From WTGA01 sp965231865 (GTDB taxonomy: Bacteria > Pseudomonadota > Gammaproteobacteria > Arenicellales > Poriferihabitantaceae): 64,000 bases of DNA. Below, in pieces: positions 16,705 to 26,737 of the stretch. The notes beneath the pieces were generated by a model that was given only the letters and a program-made list of their open reading frames with translations, did no database searches and was not told the origin of the DNA. Position 1 is the stretch's first letter; every line of letters begins with the position of its first letter. The position numbers and the translations under genes are program-made. The stretch lies in the NCBI GenBank assembly GCA_965231865.1, contig CBDDOJ010000001.1:992001-1056000 (forward strand), given 5' to 3'.

Positions 16705-18867
16705 ATGTTGCGGGAACTGACGCATAAGGGCGTCTATAAGTCGGATCAAGACAATCTTCTGGAGGATTTCTACTTCCCGGTACTTTCTGTCGCAAATCGT
16801 TACGACCGTGCCGTTGGGTTTTTTTCTGCCTCGACGATCAGCTATGCAGCACAGGCCTTATCCGTCTTCGTTAAAAACGGCGGGCAGATCAGGCTTATCC
16901 TCGGTGCCTTCTCAGATAGTGAAGACCTCGAAGCCATCAGGCAAGGATACGAGGAAAAGGAAATTTCCGACAAGATAGGTGCTAAGTTGTTGTCAATGAT
17001 CTCCAATGTCGACGATGAGTTGTTCCAGAACCGCTTTGAGACCTTGTCCTGGCTCGTAGCACATGGACGCCTCGACGTGAAGATCGCACTCCGTGAGCGC
17101 GGTATGTATCATGATAAGGTCGGGATTCTCTCTGATAAAGCGGGTGACAAGGTGGTCTTCGCCGGCTCTGCTAACGAGAGCACTCATGCCTTGCTTCCAA
17201 CGTACAACTTTGAGTCGATCAATGTTTTCAGGACATGGATTCCTGAACATGCGGAGTTCTACAATCCACACATCGAAAGTTTCAACAGGCTTTGGCAAAA
17301 CGAGAGCCAGTCCACGGTGGTTATAGACATCCCGACGGCCGTTAAGGAAAAACTGATCTTGACGGCGCGGTCGATGGATTACATACCGGACCCCGAGATC
17401 GAAGCAGAGATTGCCGAGCGCATTTTCTCAAAGGCTAACATGATAATCAGTACGAGATCGAGCAAACCATACGACCCGTCAACGATTAGCGGTCAGCCTT
17501 TTAAGATGCGTAATCACCAAATTGCCGCGCTTGAAGCTTGGAAGGCCGTAGGTGATTTTCAGGGAATATTCGACCTTGCGACCGGCGCCGGCAAGACGAT
17601 CACTGCGGTTCATGCCATCGTTAAACTTTCTGAAAAAATCAACAGTCTTACCTGCGTGATTGCTGTACCCTACCAGAACCTTGCTGATCAATGGGTAGAT
17701 ATTCTTTCAAAATTCAACATCTATCCACTGAAGTGTTATATCTCCCGCACACAGTGGGAGGACAAGCTGCAAAATATGGTCCATGAGTTGACCATGAAAA
17801 GCCGGAGCTTTGCGGCGATTGTCGTCGTGAATCGGACACTCAAGAGCCCCGAGTTTCAGGAATGCCTAGCAAAGATAAAAGGGAGCCGCCTGTTTTGGAT
17901 CGGCGATGAATGTCATCACCACACCTCAAAAGCGTTTGAAGGCATCCTGCCAACACACGCAAGATACCGTATCGGCCTTTCAGCAACACCTAAACATTAT
18001 CTTAACGAAGAGCGAAATGAACGACTGAACGAGTTCTATGGAGACATCGTTTCAAGCTATACCTTGAAACAGGCCGTCGAGGACAAGGTTCTTACGCCCT
18101 ATGCCTACTACCCACACCTCGTGGAGTTCACGGAAGAAGAAGCAGAAGAATTTATCGGACTGTCAGAACAGATTGGAAAGATCGTGTCTCAACAGGGTGG
18201 CAAAGTGAAAGAGATTACCCCGCAACTTACCGCACTCTTGATGCAGCGGGCTCGACTTGTTGGTTCCGCGGCCAATAAGCTTCCGGCGCTGCAGGCAATG
18301 TTGGTCAAAGAAAAACCAACACGGCACACGCTTTTCTATTGTGGTGATGGCACTGTAGAAACTGACGAAGGGGGTGAGGTCTCAGAAGATAACAACGCTC
18401 AAAACAAGAGACAGGTCGAAGCAATCAGCAGCATGTTACACAGCATGTCATGGAATGTTTCGCGCTTCACCTCACGCGAGTCCCGCAAGGACCGTAACAA
18501 TATCCTGGAAAATTTTCGGCTTGGCATTATTGATGCTATGGTTGCGATTCGGTGTCTTGATGAAGGTATTGATGTCCCTGCATGCAGCACTGCTTATATT
18601 CTCGCCAGTTCACGCGACCCACGGCAATTTGTCCAGCGGCGCGGTCGAATTTTGCGACGCTCGCCTGGTAAAAAGCTAGCCATCATCCATGACTTCATTG
18701 TAGTGCTCCCACAAGGGATTGACACCGACTCTCACTACGCAAAGCGCCTAATCAAATCAGAACTCTGCCGTGTGGCGGAGTTCTCATCCCTGTCAAAGAA
18801 TCGATCGGAAGCCTATACTGCCCTAGCACCTGTGTTGCGATCCTACGATCTGGAGCATGTGATTTGA
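16705..18867 (+). CDS. PLD-nuclease plus SF2-helicase restriction protein (Dnd restriction type)
   Basis: 720 residues with two parts. Residues about 10-190 form a phospholipase-D-like nuclease domain: YDRAVGFFSASTIS, then the HxK motif in MYHDKVGILSDK with GSANES after it. From about residue 260 comes an SF2 helicase: Walker A FDLATGAGKTITAV, Walker B IGDECHHH, motif III LSATPKH and motif VI QFVQRRGRILRR. This is the architecture of the DNA phosphorothioation system restriction enzyme family. It would move on DNA and cleave it, with modification as the self mark. The start follows five bases after the preceding stop. A relationship to SspH-type effectors is possible but not proven here. Confidence 0.8.
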   Translation: MLRELTHKGVYKSDQDNLLEDFYFPVLSVANRYDRAVGFFSASTISYAAQALSVFVKNGGQIRLILGAFSDSEDLEAIRQGYEEKEISDKIGAKLLSMISNVDDELFQNRFETLSWLVAHGRLDVKIALRERGMYHDKVGILSDKAGDKVVFAGSANESTHALLPTYNFESINVFRTWIPEHAEFYNPHIESFNRLWQNESQSTVVIDIPTAVKEKLILTARSMDYIPDPEIEAEIAERIFSKANMIISTRSSKPYDPSTISGQPFKMRNHQIAALEAWKAVGDFQGIFDLATGAGKTITAVHAIVKLSEKINSLTCVIAVPYQNLADQWVDILSKFNIYPLKCYISRTQWEDKLQNMVHELTMKSRSFAAIVVVNRTLKSPEFQECLAKIKGSRLFWIGDECHHHTSKAFEGILPTHARYRIGLSATPKHYLNEERNERLNEFYGDIVSSYTLKQAVEDKVLTPYAYYPHLVEFTEEEAEEFIGLSEQIGKIVSQQGGKVKEITPQLTALLMQRARLVGSAANKLPALQAMLVKEKPTRHTLFYCGDGTVETDEGGEVSEDNNAQNKRQVEAISSMLHSMSWNVSRFTSRESRKDRNNILENFRLGIIDAMVAIRCLDEGIDVPACSTAYILASSRDPRQFVQRRGRILRRSPGKKLAIIHDFIVVLPQGIDTDSHYAKRLIKSELCRVAEFSSLSKNRSEAYTALAPVLRSYDLEHVI

Positions 18868-19180
18868 AGAAAAAATTGAATAAAAACGAACATAATGGAA
18901 TGGAGGTAAAGAGTGAAAAAAGTCAGCGAGTTATTCGAAGCAAGCGCATACACCCCGTGTGAGGTTGCGAACCTTGAAAATGGAAACGCCGGATTCCGGA
19001 TTCCCGAATACCAGCGATCTTACGATTGGTCGAAAAGCAACATCGATCGTCTGATGACGGACATCTTTTCGAACTTTGAGCGACTGTCACGTACGAACAA
19101 TAAGAACCGTGCTAGCGCCTTCACATTCCTTGGAACGCTCATCCTTGTGAAAGACCGGAAGCAAGAGTCAAGGTTTAAGG

Positions 19181-21168
19181 GTAGAGTAGAGAACTGGCGC
19201 GCCAATTTTAGGGTCCGGTGGCATGGTTTCCATCACTTTCGTTTTGGTCCTCAGTCCGGCTCCCATTATCACGTTTCCAGTTCCCTCTCGTCAAACCAGG
19301 CGTGCGGATTTCCCGCACCCGGCTTTCCGATGAGATCATGCCTTCGCCCACGGAAGGCCCTTGGTCCTCGACGCAAGGTGTATCAGGCCGTAGTCATTCC
19401 ACAGCCTCTCATCCGAGAAGCGCACATACTTCCCAGACTTCACCTTGTGCTTCCGACAGAGCCACTGTCGCAGCCGCCTGGTTGCGTGTCTGTCCACCGC
19501 TGCATAGGCGGGACTGACCTGTCCAAGATAGAAGTACTGTGACCAGCCGGATATTGTCCGGTTCAGTCTGTCTACCATCCATTCCGGGTCTTTTATCCCA
19601 TATCGTCGGTGGGTCAATTCACTTACCTTGCGGCAGATGCCCTGAACGCTCGCCTTGCTGGGCCGGTTGCCAATATATGACCCCTTTCCATTACGGCGGT
19701 AATTGCGTCCAATTCGGTACCCCAGAAACTCAAAGGCCTCATCCGGGCACCGCAGGCATTGGGTTTTCCGTTCGTTGATCGGAAGCTTCAGTCTCGACAT
19801 GAGCCGCTCGACCGCCGCCAGCATTTCTGCCGCCGGAGCCTTGCCAAGCACACGCAGGTCATCCGCGTAATTCACGGTCTCCGCCCGGAACCGCCGGGCA
19901 TAGCCCAGCTTCTTCCAGCCCAGCAGGAAACGCCGCATGTAGAGGTTGCTGGCCAGCGGGCTGATCGGGGCACCCTGTGGGGTGCCCTTGCGCTCCCTGC
20001 GCGCCCGGTTCGTGCGACGTTTGCCGCCCTTCCCGTCATCCTCTTCCACCGCCATCTCCAGCCATGCCTTGAGCAGCTTCAGCATCCGCCCGTCGCTGAT
20101 GCGCCGGGCAAAACACTTCATCAATTCAGCATGGGGAATCTGACCAAAGTAATCCGCCAGATCGCAGTCAACCACTTCATTGTGTCCCCGGTTCAGGAGA
20201 CCATGGACGCCTTTTACCGCGTCTTGGGCGCTTCGCCCCGGCCTGTAGGCATACTGCTCCGGTTGCAGGTCCGCTTCGACAATCGGTTCCAATACCAGCA
20301 ACGCCGATGTCTGTGCGACCCGGTCCCGTATGCAGGGAATCCCCAAGGGCCGGAACTTGCCGGGCTGTTTCTTCGGAATCAGTACCTGACGAACCGCTTT
20401 CGGTTCGTAGGTCCCGTCCCTCAGCTCCCGCGCCAGTTCCCCGATCCAGCGTTCCACTCCAATCGCCTCAATATCCGCGAAGCTTTCCCCATCCACCCCC
20501 GCCGTGCCGCCATTACGACGAACACGCCTCCAGGCTTCAAACAGAAAGTCCTCACGCCATACCTTATCGATCAGCGCATGAAATCGCCTTTCGGGTTCTT
20601 CCTTCGCTTTCACATGTAAAACGCGCCGGAGTCTCCGAACACTAGGTGACCCTGTTAGACCTTCGTCAGTAGTCATGTCTTTCCCCCTTTACGTTTTGTT
20701 CTCAAAGTCAGGCCTCTTTCCTCCACCGGCATTACCCGGCTTCCTCAGTACTACAGGCCCGTCCGCCACCCTGCCGGCCCGGCCTGCCCCTCGCGGGGTT
20801 CCGGTTTGGTGCGTGCTAACACCACCGACAGGGCTTCCCGTGTTGCTACCATCTCCATCTTCCATGCGTGCTATCGTCACTACCCCGGCGGAACCGGACG
20901 GTGCGTGGGTCGCTCGCTTCCCGTCCAGTAGCAGCCTTCCCCGGATTTCCGGCGGGTCGGCTTCCACGTTGAATGTTTCGGGGCCTGCTCAACGTTTACT
21001 CGCGTTATGGCCCGCATGGTCGCTGAACCGCCCAAGGCGGTCCTTTTGTCAAAGTGCTTCAGTCCATATCGTTACCTTTATGTCCTGCTCCGACTGCTAA
21101 CCGGCTGGAGCGACAGTTGCCGGGCGGGATTCGCACCCACAAGGAAATGGCGCCTTTCCACGGCGCAC
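19181..21168 (-). mobile_element. Group II intron, antisense to its host gene
   Basis: 1,988 bases on the minus strand. The 5' end reads GTGCG at 21168 followed by a GCGCC/GGCGC hairpin. Domain V is at 19293-19327: AAGCCGGGTGCGG, a GAAA loop, then TCCGCACGCCTGG, with the AGC catalytic triad. Domain VI stem strands GGGAACTGG and CCAGTTCTCTAC bracket the 3' end, which finishes TCTAC at 19181, with an unpaired A about eight bases before it. An EBS1-like GGAAATC at 20944-20950 pairs over seven bases with the IBS1 GATTTCC next to the 5' junction. Excision restores the host frame exactly. The element encodes a reverse transcriptase without an endonuclease domain. Confidence 0.92.
19336..20676 (-). 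CDS. ltrA: Group II intron reverse transcriptase/maturase
   Basis: 446 residues encoded within the intron. RT blocks are clear: GGTAGVDGESF, KFRPLGIPCIRDRVAQ, YAYRPGRSAQDAV, DLADYFGQIPH, GTPQGAPISPLASNLY and the catalytic VNYADDLRV. The C-terminal maturase X domain follows (from about residue 350, RRYGIKDPEWMVDRLNRTIS). No HNH endonuclease domain is visible; the protein ends at LPWAKA. A strong AAAGGGGGAAAGAC ribosome-binding site precedes the ATG. It would help the intron fold and carry out retrohoming. The intron class was not resolved. Confidence 0.93.
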   Translation of the reverse strand: MTTDEGLTGSPSVRRLRRVLHVKAKEEPERRFHALIDKVWREDFLFEAWRRVRRNGGTAGVDGESFADIEAIGVERWIGELARELRDGTYEPKAVRQVLIPKKQPGKFRPLGIPCIRDRVAQTSALLVLEPIVEADLQPEQYAYRPGRSAQDAVKGVHGLLNRGHNEVVDCDLADYFGQIPHAELMKCFARRISDGRMLKLLKAWLEMAVEEDDGKGGKRRTNRARRERKGTPQGAPISPLASNLYMRRFLLGWKKLGYARRFRAETVNYADDLRVLGKAPAAEMLAAVERLMSRLKLPINERKTQCLRCPDEAFEFLGYRIGRNYRRNGKGSYIGNRPSKASVQGICRKVSELTHRRYGIKDPEWMVDRLNRTISGWSQYFYLGQVSPAYAAVDRHATRRLRQWLCRKHKVKSGKYVRFSDERLWNDYGLIHLASRTKGLPWAKA

Positions 21169-23273
21169 GGAAATCATTTTCTATAGTTGACGGACAGCAA
21201 CGCCTGACAACTTTAGCACTCGTGTCCTGTGTATTAATCGAACAACTCAGGAAACTGCGCGCAGACCTGCCAAAATTTCCACCTGAAATCGAAGAATGGT
21301 TGAGCATCGAAGCAGAGTACCTGGAGACACAACTAGCTGACTGCGTGTACGGTTCTCAAAAAGTACGGGGCAACTTCTATCCTTTCCCCAAGATCATACG
21401 TGCCAAGAAGGATTCCAGAAGCAACAGTGCTTCGTACGAAGAAATGCGCTCTGAAGTCGCTATCTTACTGAAGGAGTTCGGTAAGTTCATTGATCGTGGG
21501 GAGCCGGAGTTCTGGATACCAGATCTCGGCAAGACGCGGGAAGCCGCTAAAATTATCGAAAACTTTGAGTACATACAGGACTACTGCCAGTCTTTAAATG
21601 ATCCGAATTGGTATACAGAGAAGGAATGCCAGATGCTCAATGCAAAACGCTTTGGGTACGGGGGCTGTAAAGAGTTGTGGGAGAAAACTCAAGATGTTCT
21701 AGAGAATGATGGCTCTTCGGCAATCAGCCAGATTGAGAAGGAGTCCGAAGCCCATCCTTATTTCAGAACATTGATGCTTGCAGCATATTTCTGCAACTGC
21801 ATCGCCGTTACGACGGTTGTGACAGCTGATGAAACTGCCGCATTTGATATTTTTGACGCACTCAATACGACTGGCGAGCCATTGACTGCACTTGAGACCT
21901 TGAAGCCGCAAGTCATTGCTACTGAGAACAAAAGGTATGCCGGATCGAACCGCGAGATGGCTTTCGATGAAATCGACAAAATTATGGCTGAGGATTATCC
22001 GGGAACCATACAGAAGCAGAATGAAACAAAAGATCTTATCGTAACATTTGCGCTTTATCTGGAAGGCCGGAAGATTTCGCGGGAGCTTAGCGTCCAAAGA
22101 AGGGAACTGCGACAAGCTTTTCAGAAATCTATGAAGGTAGAATCTGGCCCAACACAGTTCATGAGGGCCCTTGCGGGGGTTATTCGATACCGCAGTGACT
22201 ATTGGGTATCAGCCAATTGTGGGCGCATCAACGGCCACCATGCGGACCCTGTACACGCAGACCAGGTGAAACTGCTTAGTTCTTTTATCAGCGCAATGAA
22301 AACAAGTCTTGCGCTTCCAATTCTGTCGCGGTACTGGATTGCTGGAAAGGAAGAACATGACTTCACAATTTACATCGAAGTATTGAAAGCCGTTTCCGCT
22401 TTTATCGCCCTACGAAGAGCTGCGACAGGCGGCACTGATGGAATCGATACCTGTTTTCGAGACATCATGGATAAGGGTGCTCCCATCAAGAAGTTCGGTT
22501 TGTGTGCTGGCCCGACGCATCAAAATGCTCTTCTTGAACTGAACGAGCTAAAAGAGGCTCTACGTAGCAAGCTGGACTCATCAAAGGTGAAGTTCAACTC
22601 GAAAGATGAATGGATCAATCATGTTGTAGATATTCCAATCTACAGGAGTGCAAGACCGCTGGCCCGCTTTCTTCTTTTCAGTGCAACACACCACACTGCA
22701 ATCGATCCCGCAGTACCTGGTTTATTAACACGGGACGGAATTGCACGAAGTGATGACAGGGTCTACCTGTCATCTAACAGATGGACAAGCGAACAGTACC
22801 TCACTGTCGAGCATGTTGCGCCAAACTTGGACAAACCCGACGGCTGGGACGCGGAGATTTACACGAATACACGTCTGAAGAACACGCTTGGCAATCTTAT
22901 ACTACTTCCGGCAGCAGAGAATGCCTCAATTGGCAGTGCGACCTGGTTAAAAAAGAAGGTCTTCTATTCTGCTCTAACCAACCACAACCTTAACGACCGC
23001 AAATCGGATCTCGAAAAAGCTAAACAGGAAGGTATGCAGTTCAAGAAAAAGACTGAGAGCTTCATTTTGGGTGCAGACCGAGATCGCTTATCCATGTTGG
23101 ACGGTATACACGATGTAGAAAACTGGAATGCGAAGTTTATTGAACAGCGCTCACGCAGACTTGCTGCACTAGCGTGGGATGAATTGCGACAATGGCTTGA
23201 TTGAAGCTGATGATGGTCTAAGAGACGAGTTTAAGAGACGGCTCGCTAATAAAAAATAATAAAGAAGGAATCC

Positions 23274-24923
23274 ATGGCTACATCGGGAACAGCACCAGGC
23301 ATTACACTGCAAACGCTTCTAAGTAACGCCAAACCTACGGTGCTACGAGAGTTGTTCGGTCCTTCAATCATGGATACGCTCCAAGGTATTGATCCAGAAC
23401 TTGCGTCTGGTAATAGGCTTGGAGAACTTGCAAAACGCCTGTTTGAGCCATCGGAGGTGTTGGCAAATCCGACGATGCGCGAACATATCATAAGGATGTT
23501 GCCTTTACCAAAAGCACGCGAACTCGCAAATCGTTTTGGAACTGCTGACGGACGAAATCTCTACGAAGATCTTTGTGTGAAAGCTTTCGATGCATCTTCC
23601 ATGCCCATATTGTATTCTTTTTTCGGCATTGTGCAGGACCCACGAGCACCTGCATATTTCGCACCGGACTATACACAAATACCTGCTGGATATGCACTTT
23701 TCGATCATCAGCGTGCGGTTGCTGATCGCGTAATATGTGAATTGAGCAAGGAACCTCGCAAGGTCATTCTACACATGCCGACCGGAGCGGGTAAGACTCG
23801 TACTGCCATGCACATAGTGGCGGATCATCTACGTCGTAGAAAGCAGACCGTCATTTGCTGGCTTGCACAGAATGCTGAGCTTCTTGATCAAGCCGCAGAC
23901 GAGTTTCAGAAGGCGTGGCAGTACTTGGGAAACCGGGAAACTAACCTCATTCGTTTTTGGGGGGGGAATCGTAAACTGGATATTCTGAAAATACGCGATG
24001 GTCTTATCGTCGCGGGTCTTGCCAAGATATCATCCTTCGACAAACGAGACCCCGCAACTCTGCTGAAACTTGCTGACCGCGTGTCTTTAACGATCATCGA
24101 CGAAGCACATCAAGCGATTGCCCCGACCTATGCGGATATACTCACCGCGCTGTACAGTAAACGACCACGCAACGCGCTACTAGGGCTGACAGCAACGCCT
24201 GGGCGAAGTTGGTCAGATATTGACGAAGACCTCAAACTTTCGGACTACTTCGGCGGACGAAAGGTCACGTTAGAGGTTGAAGGCTATGACGATCCAGTAA
24301 CTTTTCTGATTGATCAACAATACCTTGCCCGTCCCATCTTTCGCACCCTAAATTCTGACGCTGGACTCAACCTCACGGAGAAGGATATTGGTGAATTGTC
24401 GATCGCAATTGATGTTCCTCAGAAGATTCTGGAACGCTTGGGTAAGGATAGGCAGCGCAATCTCAAAATATTGTCCGATGTTGAGGACCTATTGACGCGG
24501 CATAATCGTGCCATTGTGTTCGCGCCTTCTGTTGAAAACGCGCGATTAATTGCGGCAATACTATCTTTGCGTGGGCATGAAGCATTTGTAGTTACAGGCC
24601 AAACTAACTCTTCAGAGCGCGAAAGAATAATCAAACGTTTTAAAAGTAGCGCAAGTTGTGCAATGACCATCGTAAACTATGGTGTTCTGACCACCGGGTT
24701 TGACGCTCCCTCAACGAGCGCGGCAGTGATTGCACGACCGACAAGATCGCTTGTGCTATATAGCCAAATGGTTGGTAGGGTGACGCGAGGTATACGGGCG
24801 GGGGGAAATCTAGAAGCTGAAATCGTAACGGTTGTAGATCCAGACCTACCTGGCTTTCGCAGTATTTCGGATGCATTTAAGAATTGGGAGGATGTTTGGG
24901 ATGAACCAGACAGAGAACGTTGA
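23274..24923 (+). CDS. SF2 DEAD/DEAH-box helicase of a defence module
   Basis: 549 residues. The first 130 residues have no recognised fold. The helicase core follows: a Q-like LFDHQRAV, Walker A MPTGAGKTRTAMHI, Walker B IIDEAHQA, motif III LGLTATPGR and motif VI YSQMVGRVTRG. AAGAAGGAATCC precedes the ATG. It overlaps the following GHKL ATPase gene by 23 bases, and a PLD gene comes next, so helicase, GHKL and PLD form one unit. Related triads occur among restriction-like systems with MORC/MutL-type ATPases. It likely unwinds or translocates on DNA for a nuclease partner. Confidence 0.8.
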   Translation: MATSGTAPGITLQTLLSNAKPTVLRELFGPSIMDTLQGIDPELASGNRLGELAKRLFEPSEVLANPTMREHIIRMLPLPKARELANRFGTADGRNLYEDLCVKAFDASSMPILYSFFGIVQDPRAPAYFAPDYTQIPAGYALFDHQRAVADRVICELSKEPRKVILHMPTGAGKTRTAMHIVADHLRRRKQTVICWLAQNAELLDQAADEFQKAWQYLGNRETNLIRFWGGNRKLDILKIRDGLIVAGLAKISSFDKRDPATLLKLADRVSLTIIDEAHQAIAPTYADILTALYSKRPRNALLGLTATPGRSWSDIDEDLKLSDYFGGRKVTLEVEGYDDPVTFLIDQQYLARPIFRTLNSDAGLNLTEKDIGELSIAIDVPQKILERLGKDRQRNLKILSDVEDLLTRHNRAIVFAPSVENARLIAAILSLRGHEAFVVTGQTNSSERERIIKRFKSSASCAMTIVNYGVLTTGFDAPSTSAAVIARPTRSLVLYSQMVGRVTRGIRAGGNLEAEIVTVVDPDLPGFRSISDAFKNWEDVWDEPDRER

Positions 24924-26733
24924 TTTACAAAGGGTAGATGGAGAAATTATCCCCCCTGCGCTGGCAGTGACGGCTATGCGTGATAGTGGATATAAGAATA
25001 CTGCCTACGCACTAGCAGAACTGATTGATAACTCCGTTCAGGCAAAAGCTCAGTATGTGAATGTGATATGCATTGAGGAATATCGGAAGATAAGTAACCG
25101 TTCCCGCCGAAGAATGAATGCGATTGGAATTCTCGACAACGGCCACGGAATGTCGCCAGAAACCCTACGCCTCGCCCTCCAATTTGGCAACGGAACTCAT
25201 CTGATGGATCGAAAGGGGATCGGACGTTTCGGCATGGGCCTGCCAAATTCCTCGATTTCCCAATGCCGCCGCGTAGAAGTGTGGACATGGCAAAGTGGAC
25301 CCGACAATGCCATGTATGCTTATCTTGATGTCGATGAAATTGAAGGTCGGAAGATGTTGGCAGTTCCGAAACCTAAGCATAGGCCGCTACCAGAAGAGTG
25401 GCGTACTCGATCAGATAACATCCAAACTACGGGTACGCTTGTCCTTTGGACAAACTTTGATGATCATCGCCTAACTTGGCGGGGCGCATCTGCAACTCTG
25501 CGAAATACGGAGTCTCTGGTCGGGCGAATGTATCGTAAGTTTATCAACGATGGGCTTCTAACCATTCGCCTGCTTACTTTTCTTGATAACAAAGAAGGCC
25601 CAGACACAGATAATACTGTACGCATTAATGACCCTCTCTATCTGATGCAAAATTCGTCCACTCCAGCCCCATATGATCATGAGCCGATGTTCCAGCGCTG
25701 GGGTGAAGATGACGAAGTTTTTGAGATTGAATACGATGGAGCAACGCATAAAGTTATCGTACGCATGAGTTGGGCACGCGAAGATACCGTACCCGACGAT
25801 AAAAGTACTCGTGGCGCCAAACCATACGGCAAACATGCGGCCAAGAATATTGGGCTGTCGATAGTTCGCGAGGGTCGCGAACTGGACCTCGACCCCGCCT
25901 GGACCAATAGTTATGACCCGATCGATCGGTGGTGGGGAGTTGAGGTCGAATTTCCCTCGACACTCGACGAAGTGTTCGGCGTCACAAATAACAAGCAAAA
26001 CGCAACAGTTTTATCACATATGGCTCAGTTCGATTGGTGTGCGGAAGCCGATCCAGGCGAGTCGATGTCCGAGTTCCGTGAGCGTATGCAGGAGGAAAGT
26101 GATCCGCGTGCATTGCTGTTTCCTATCGTCGAGCATATTCGCAAACAGATACAGGAAGTGCGAAAACGGGTAAAAAAACAGGCGGAGGGAGACCGAACAC
26201 AAAAAAACAGATACGACAAGCCAGATGTCGAAGATTTAGCGACAACGAAATTTCAGGAGCGTGCAGAGCAGGGACATTCAACTGATGCTGATAGTAAGGA
26301 ATTCACTGAAGAGAACCGTAAAGATCTTGAGAAAGACCTGAAAGACGATAAGCATTATTCTGGAGACGTTGCGGAAAAAATCGCTAATGCAACGCTTACA
26401 CGTAAGCGTAAGGTCGTATTTCTGACTAAGGAGATGGAGGGCTATGCCTTCTTCAACGTAGAATATAAACAGGGCGGGCTAACGGCGATCGTCTTCAATA
26501 CAAATCACCCATTTTATGAGCAGTTAATGAGGTCACTCGAACCAGATATCAAGGACGAGACTGACGCTGATTTACTCGATCGGATTCACAAGGCTGCGGA
26601 TACACTGGAACTGCTATTTGCAGCCTGGGCACGATATGAGATGGAAGAGGTTCGACGGCAAGATTGGTTGTTCGAGATGCGGCAGGAATGGGGGAAGATG
26701 GCCCGATTTTTCCTGACGGATTCAGAAGACTGA
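24901..26733 (+). CDS. GHKL (MORC/MutL-like) ATPase of a defence module
   Basis: About 610 residues from the ATG at 24901, which follows GGGAGGATG. The Bergerat ATP site is complete: N box ALAELIDNSVQAKA, G1 box ILDNGHGMSPE, G2 box GRFGMGLPNSS. Unlike sensor kinases it has no histidine phosphoacceptor domain, so it belongs with MutL/MORC-like ATPases seen in restriction-type clusters. The middle holds a highly charged stretch rich in Lys, Asp and Glu (about residues 430-510). The C-terminus has a small conserved-looking domain (FNTNHPFYEQLM, AAWARYEME). It is cotranscribed with the helicase before it and the PLD protein after it. A DNA clamp role is inferred. Confidence 0.8.
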   Translation: MNQTENVDLQRVDGEIIPPALAVTAMRDSGYKNTAYALAELIDNSVQAKAQYVNVICIEEYRKISNRSRRRMNAIGILDNGHGMSPETLRLALQFGNGTHLMDRKGIGRFGMGLPNSSISQCRRVEVWTWQSGPDNAMYAYLDVDEIEGRKMLAVPKPKHRPLPEEWRTRSDNIQTTGTLVLWTNFDDHRLTWRGASATLRNTESLVGRMYRKFINDGLLTIRLLTFLDNKEGPDTDNTVRINDPLYLMQNSSTPAPYDHEPMFQRWGEDDEVFEIEYDGATHKVIVRMSWAREDTVPDDKSTRGAKPYGKHAAKNIGLSIVREGRELDLDPAWTNSYDPIDRWWGVEVEFPSTLDEVFGVTNNKQNATVLSHMAQFDWCAEADPGESMSEFRERMQEESDPRALLFPIVEHIRKQIQEVRKRVKKQAEGDRTQKNRYDKPDVEDLATTKFQERAEQGHSTDADSKEFTEENRKDLEKDLKDDKHYSGDVAEKIANATLTRKRKVVFLTKEMEGYAFFNVEYKQGGLTAIVFNTNHPFYEQLMRSLEPDIKDETDADLLDRIHKAADTLELLFAAWARYEMEEVRRQDWLFEMRQEWGKMARFFLTDSED

Positions 26734-26737
26734 GTAC

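Larger units (their letters stand above)
18913..23204 (+). pseudogene. DUF262-DUF1524 (SspE/GmrSD-type) restriction gene split by antisense group II intron
   Basis: Exon 1 is 18913-19180 (GTG start with TGGAGGTAAAGA before it) and exon 2 is 21169-23204. Removing 19181-21168 joins one base plus two bases into a Gly codon and restores a single 767-residue frame. Exon 1 has the DUF262 motif RIPEYQRSYDW; exon 2 starts with the second DUF262 motif SIVDGQQRLTTL. The C-terminus has the HNH-like DUF1524 pattern VEHVAPNL, then LGNLILLPAAEN and IGSATWLKKKVFY. In SspE this pair of domains senses phosphorothioate marks and nicks foreign DNA; in GmrSD it cuts modified DNA. Because the intron runs on the opposite strand it cannot splice from this mRNA, so the intact protein should not be made. 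A truncated product starting inside the intron remains possible. Confidence 0.85.

Noticed and set aside
18913..19542. 209-residue frame running from exon 1 of the DUF262 gene into the intron
   Set aside because: The first 89 codons are real exon; the remainder is intron sequence read by chance.
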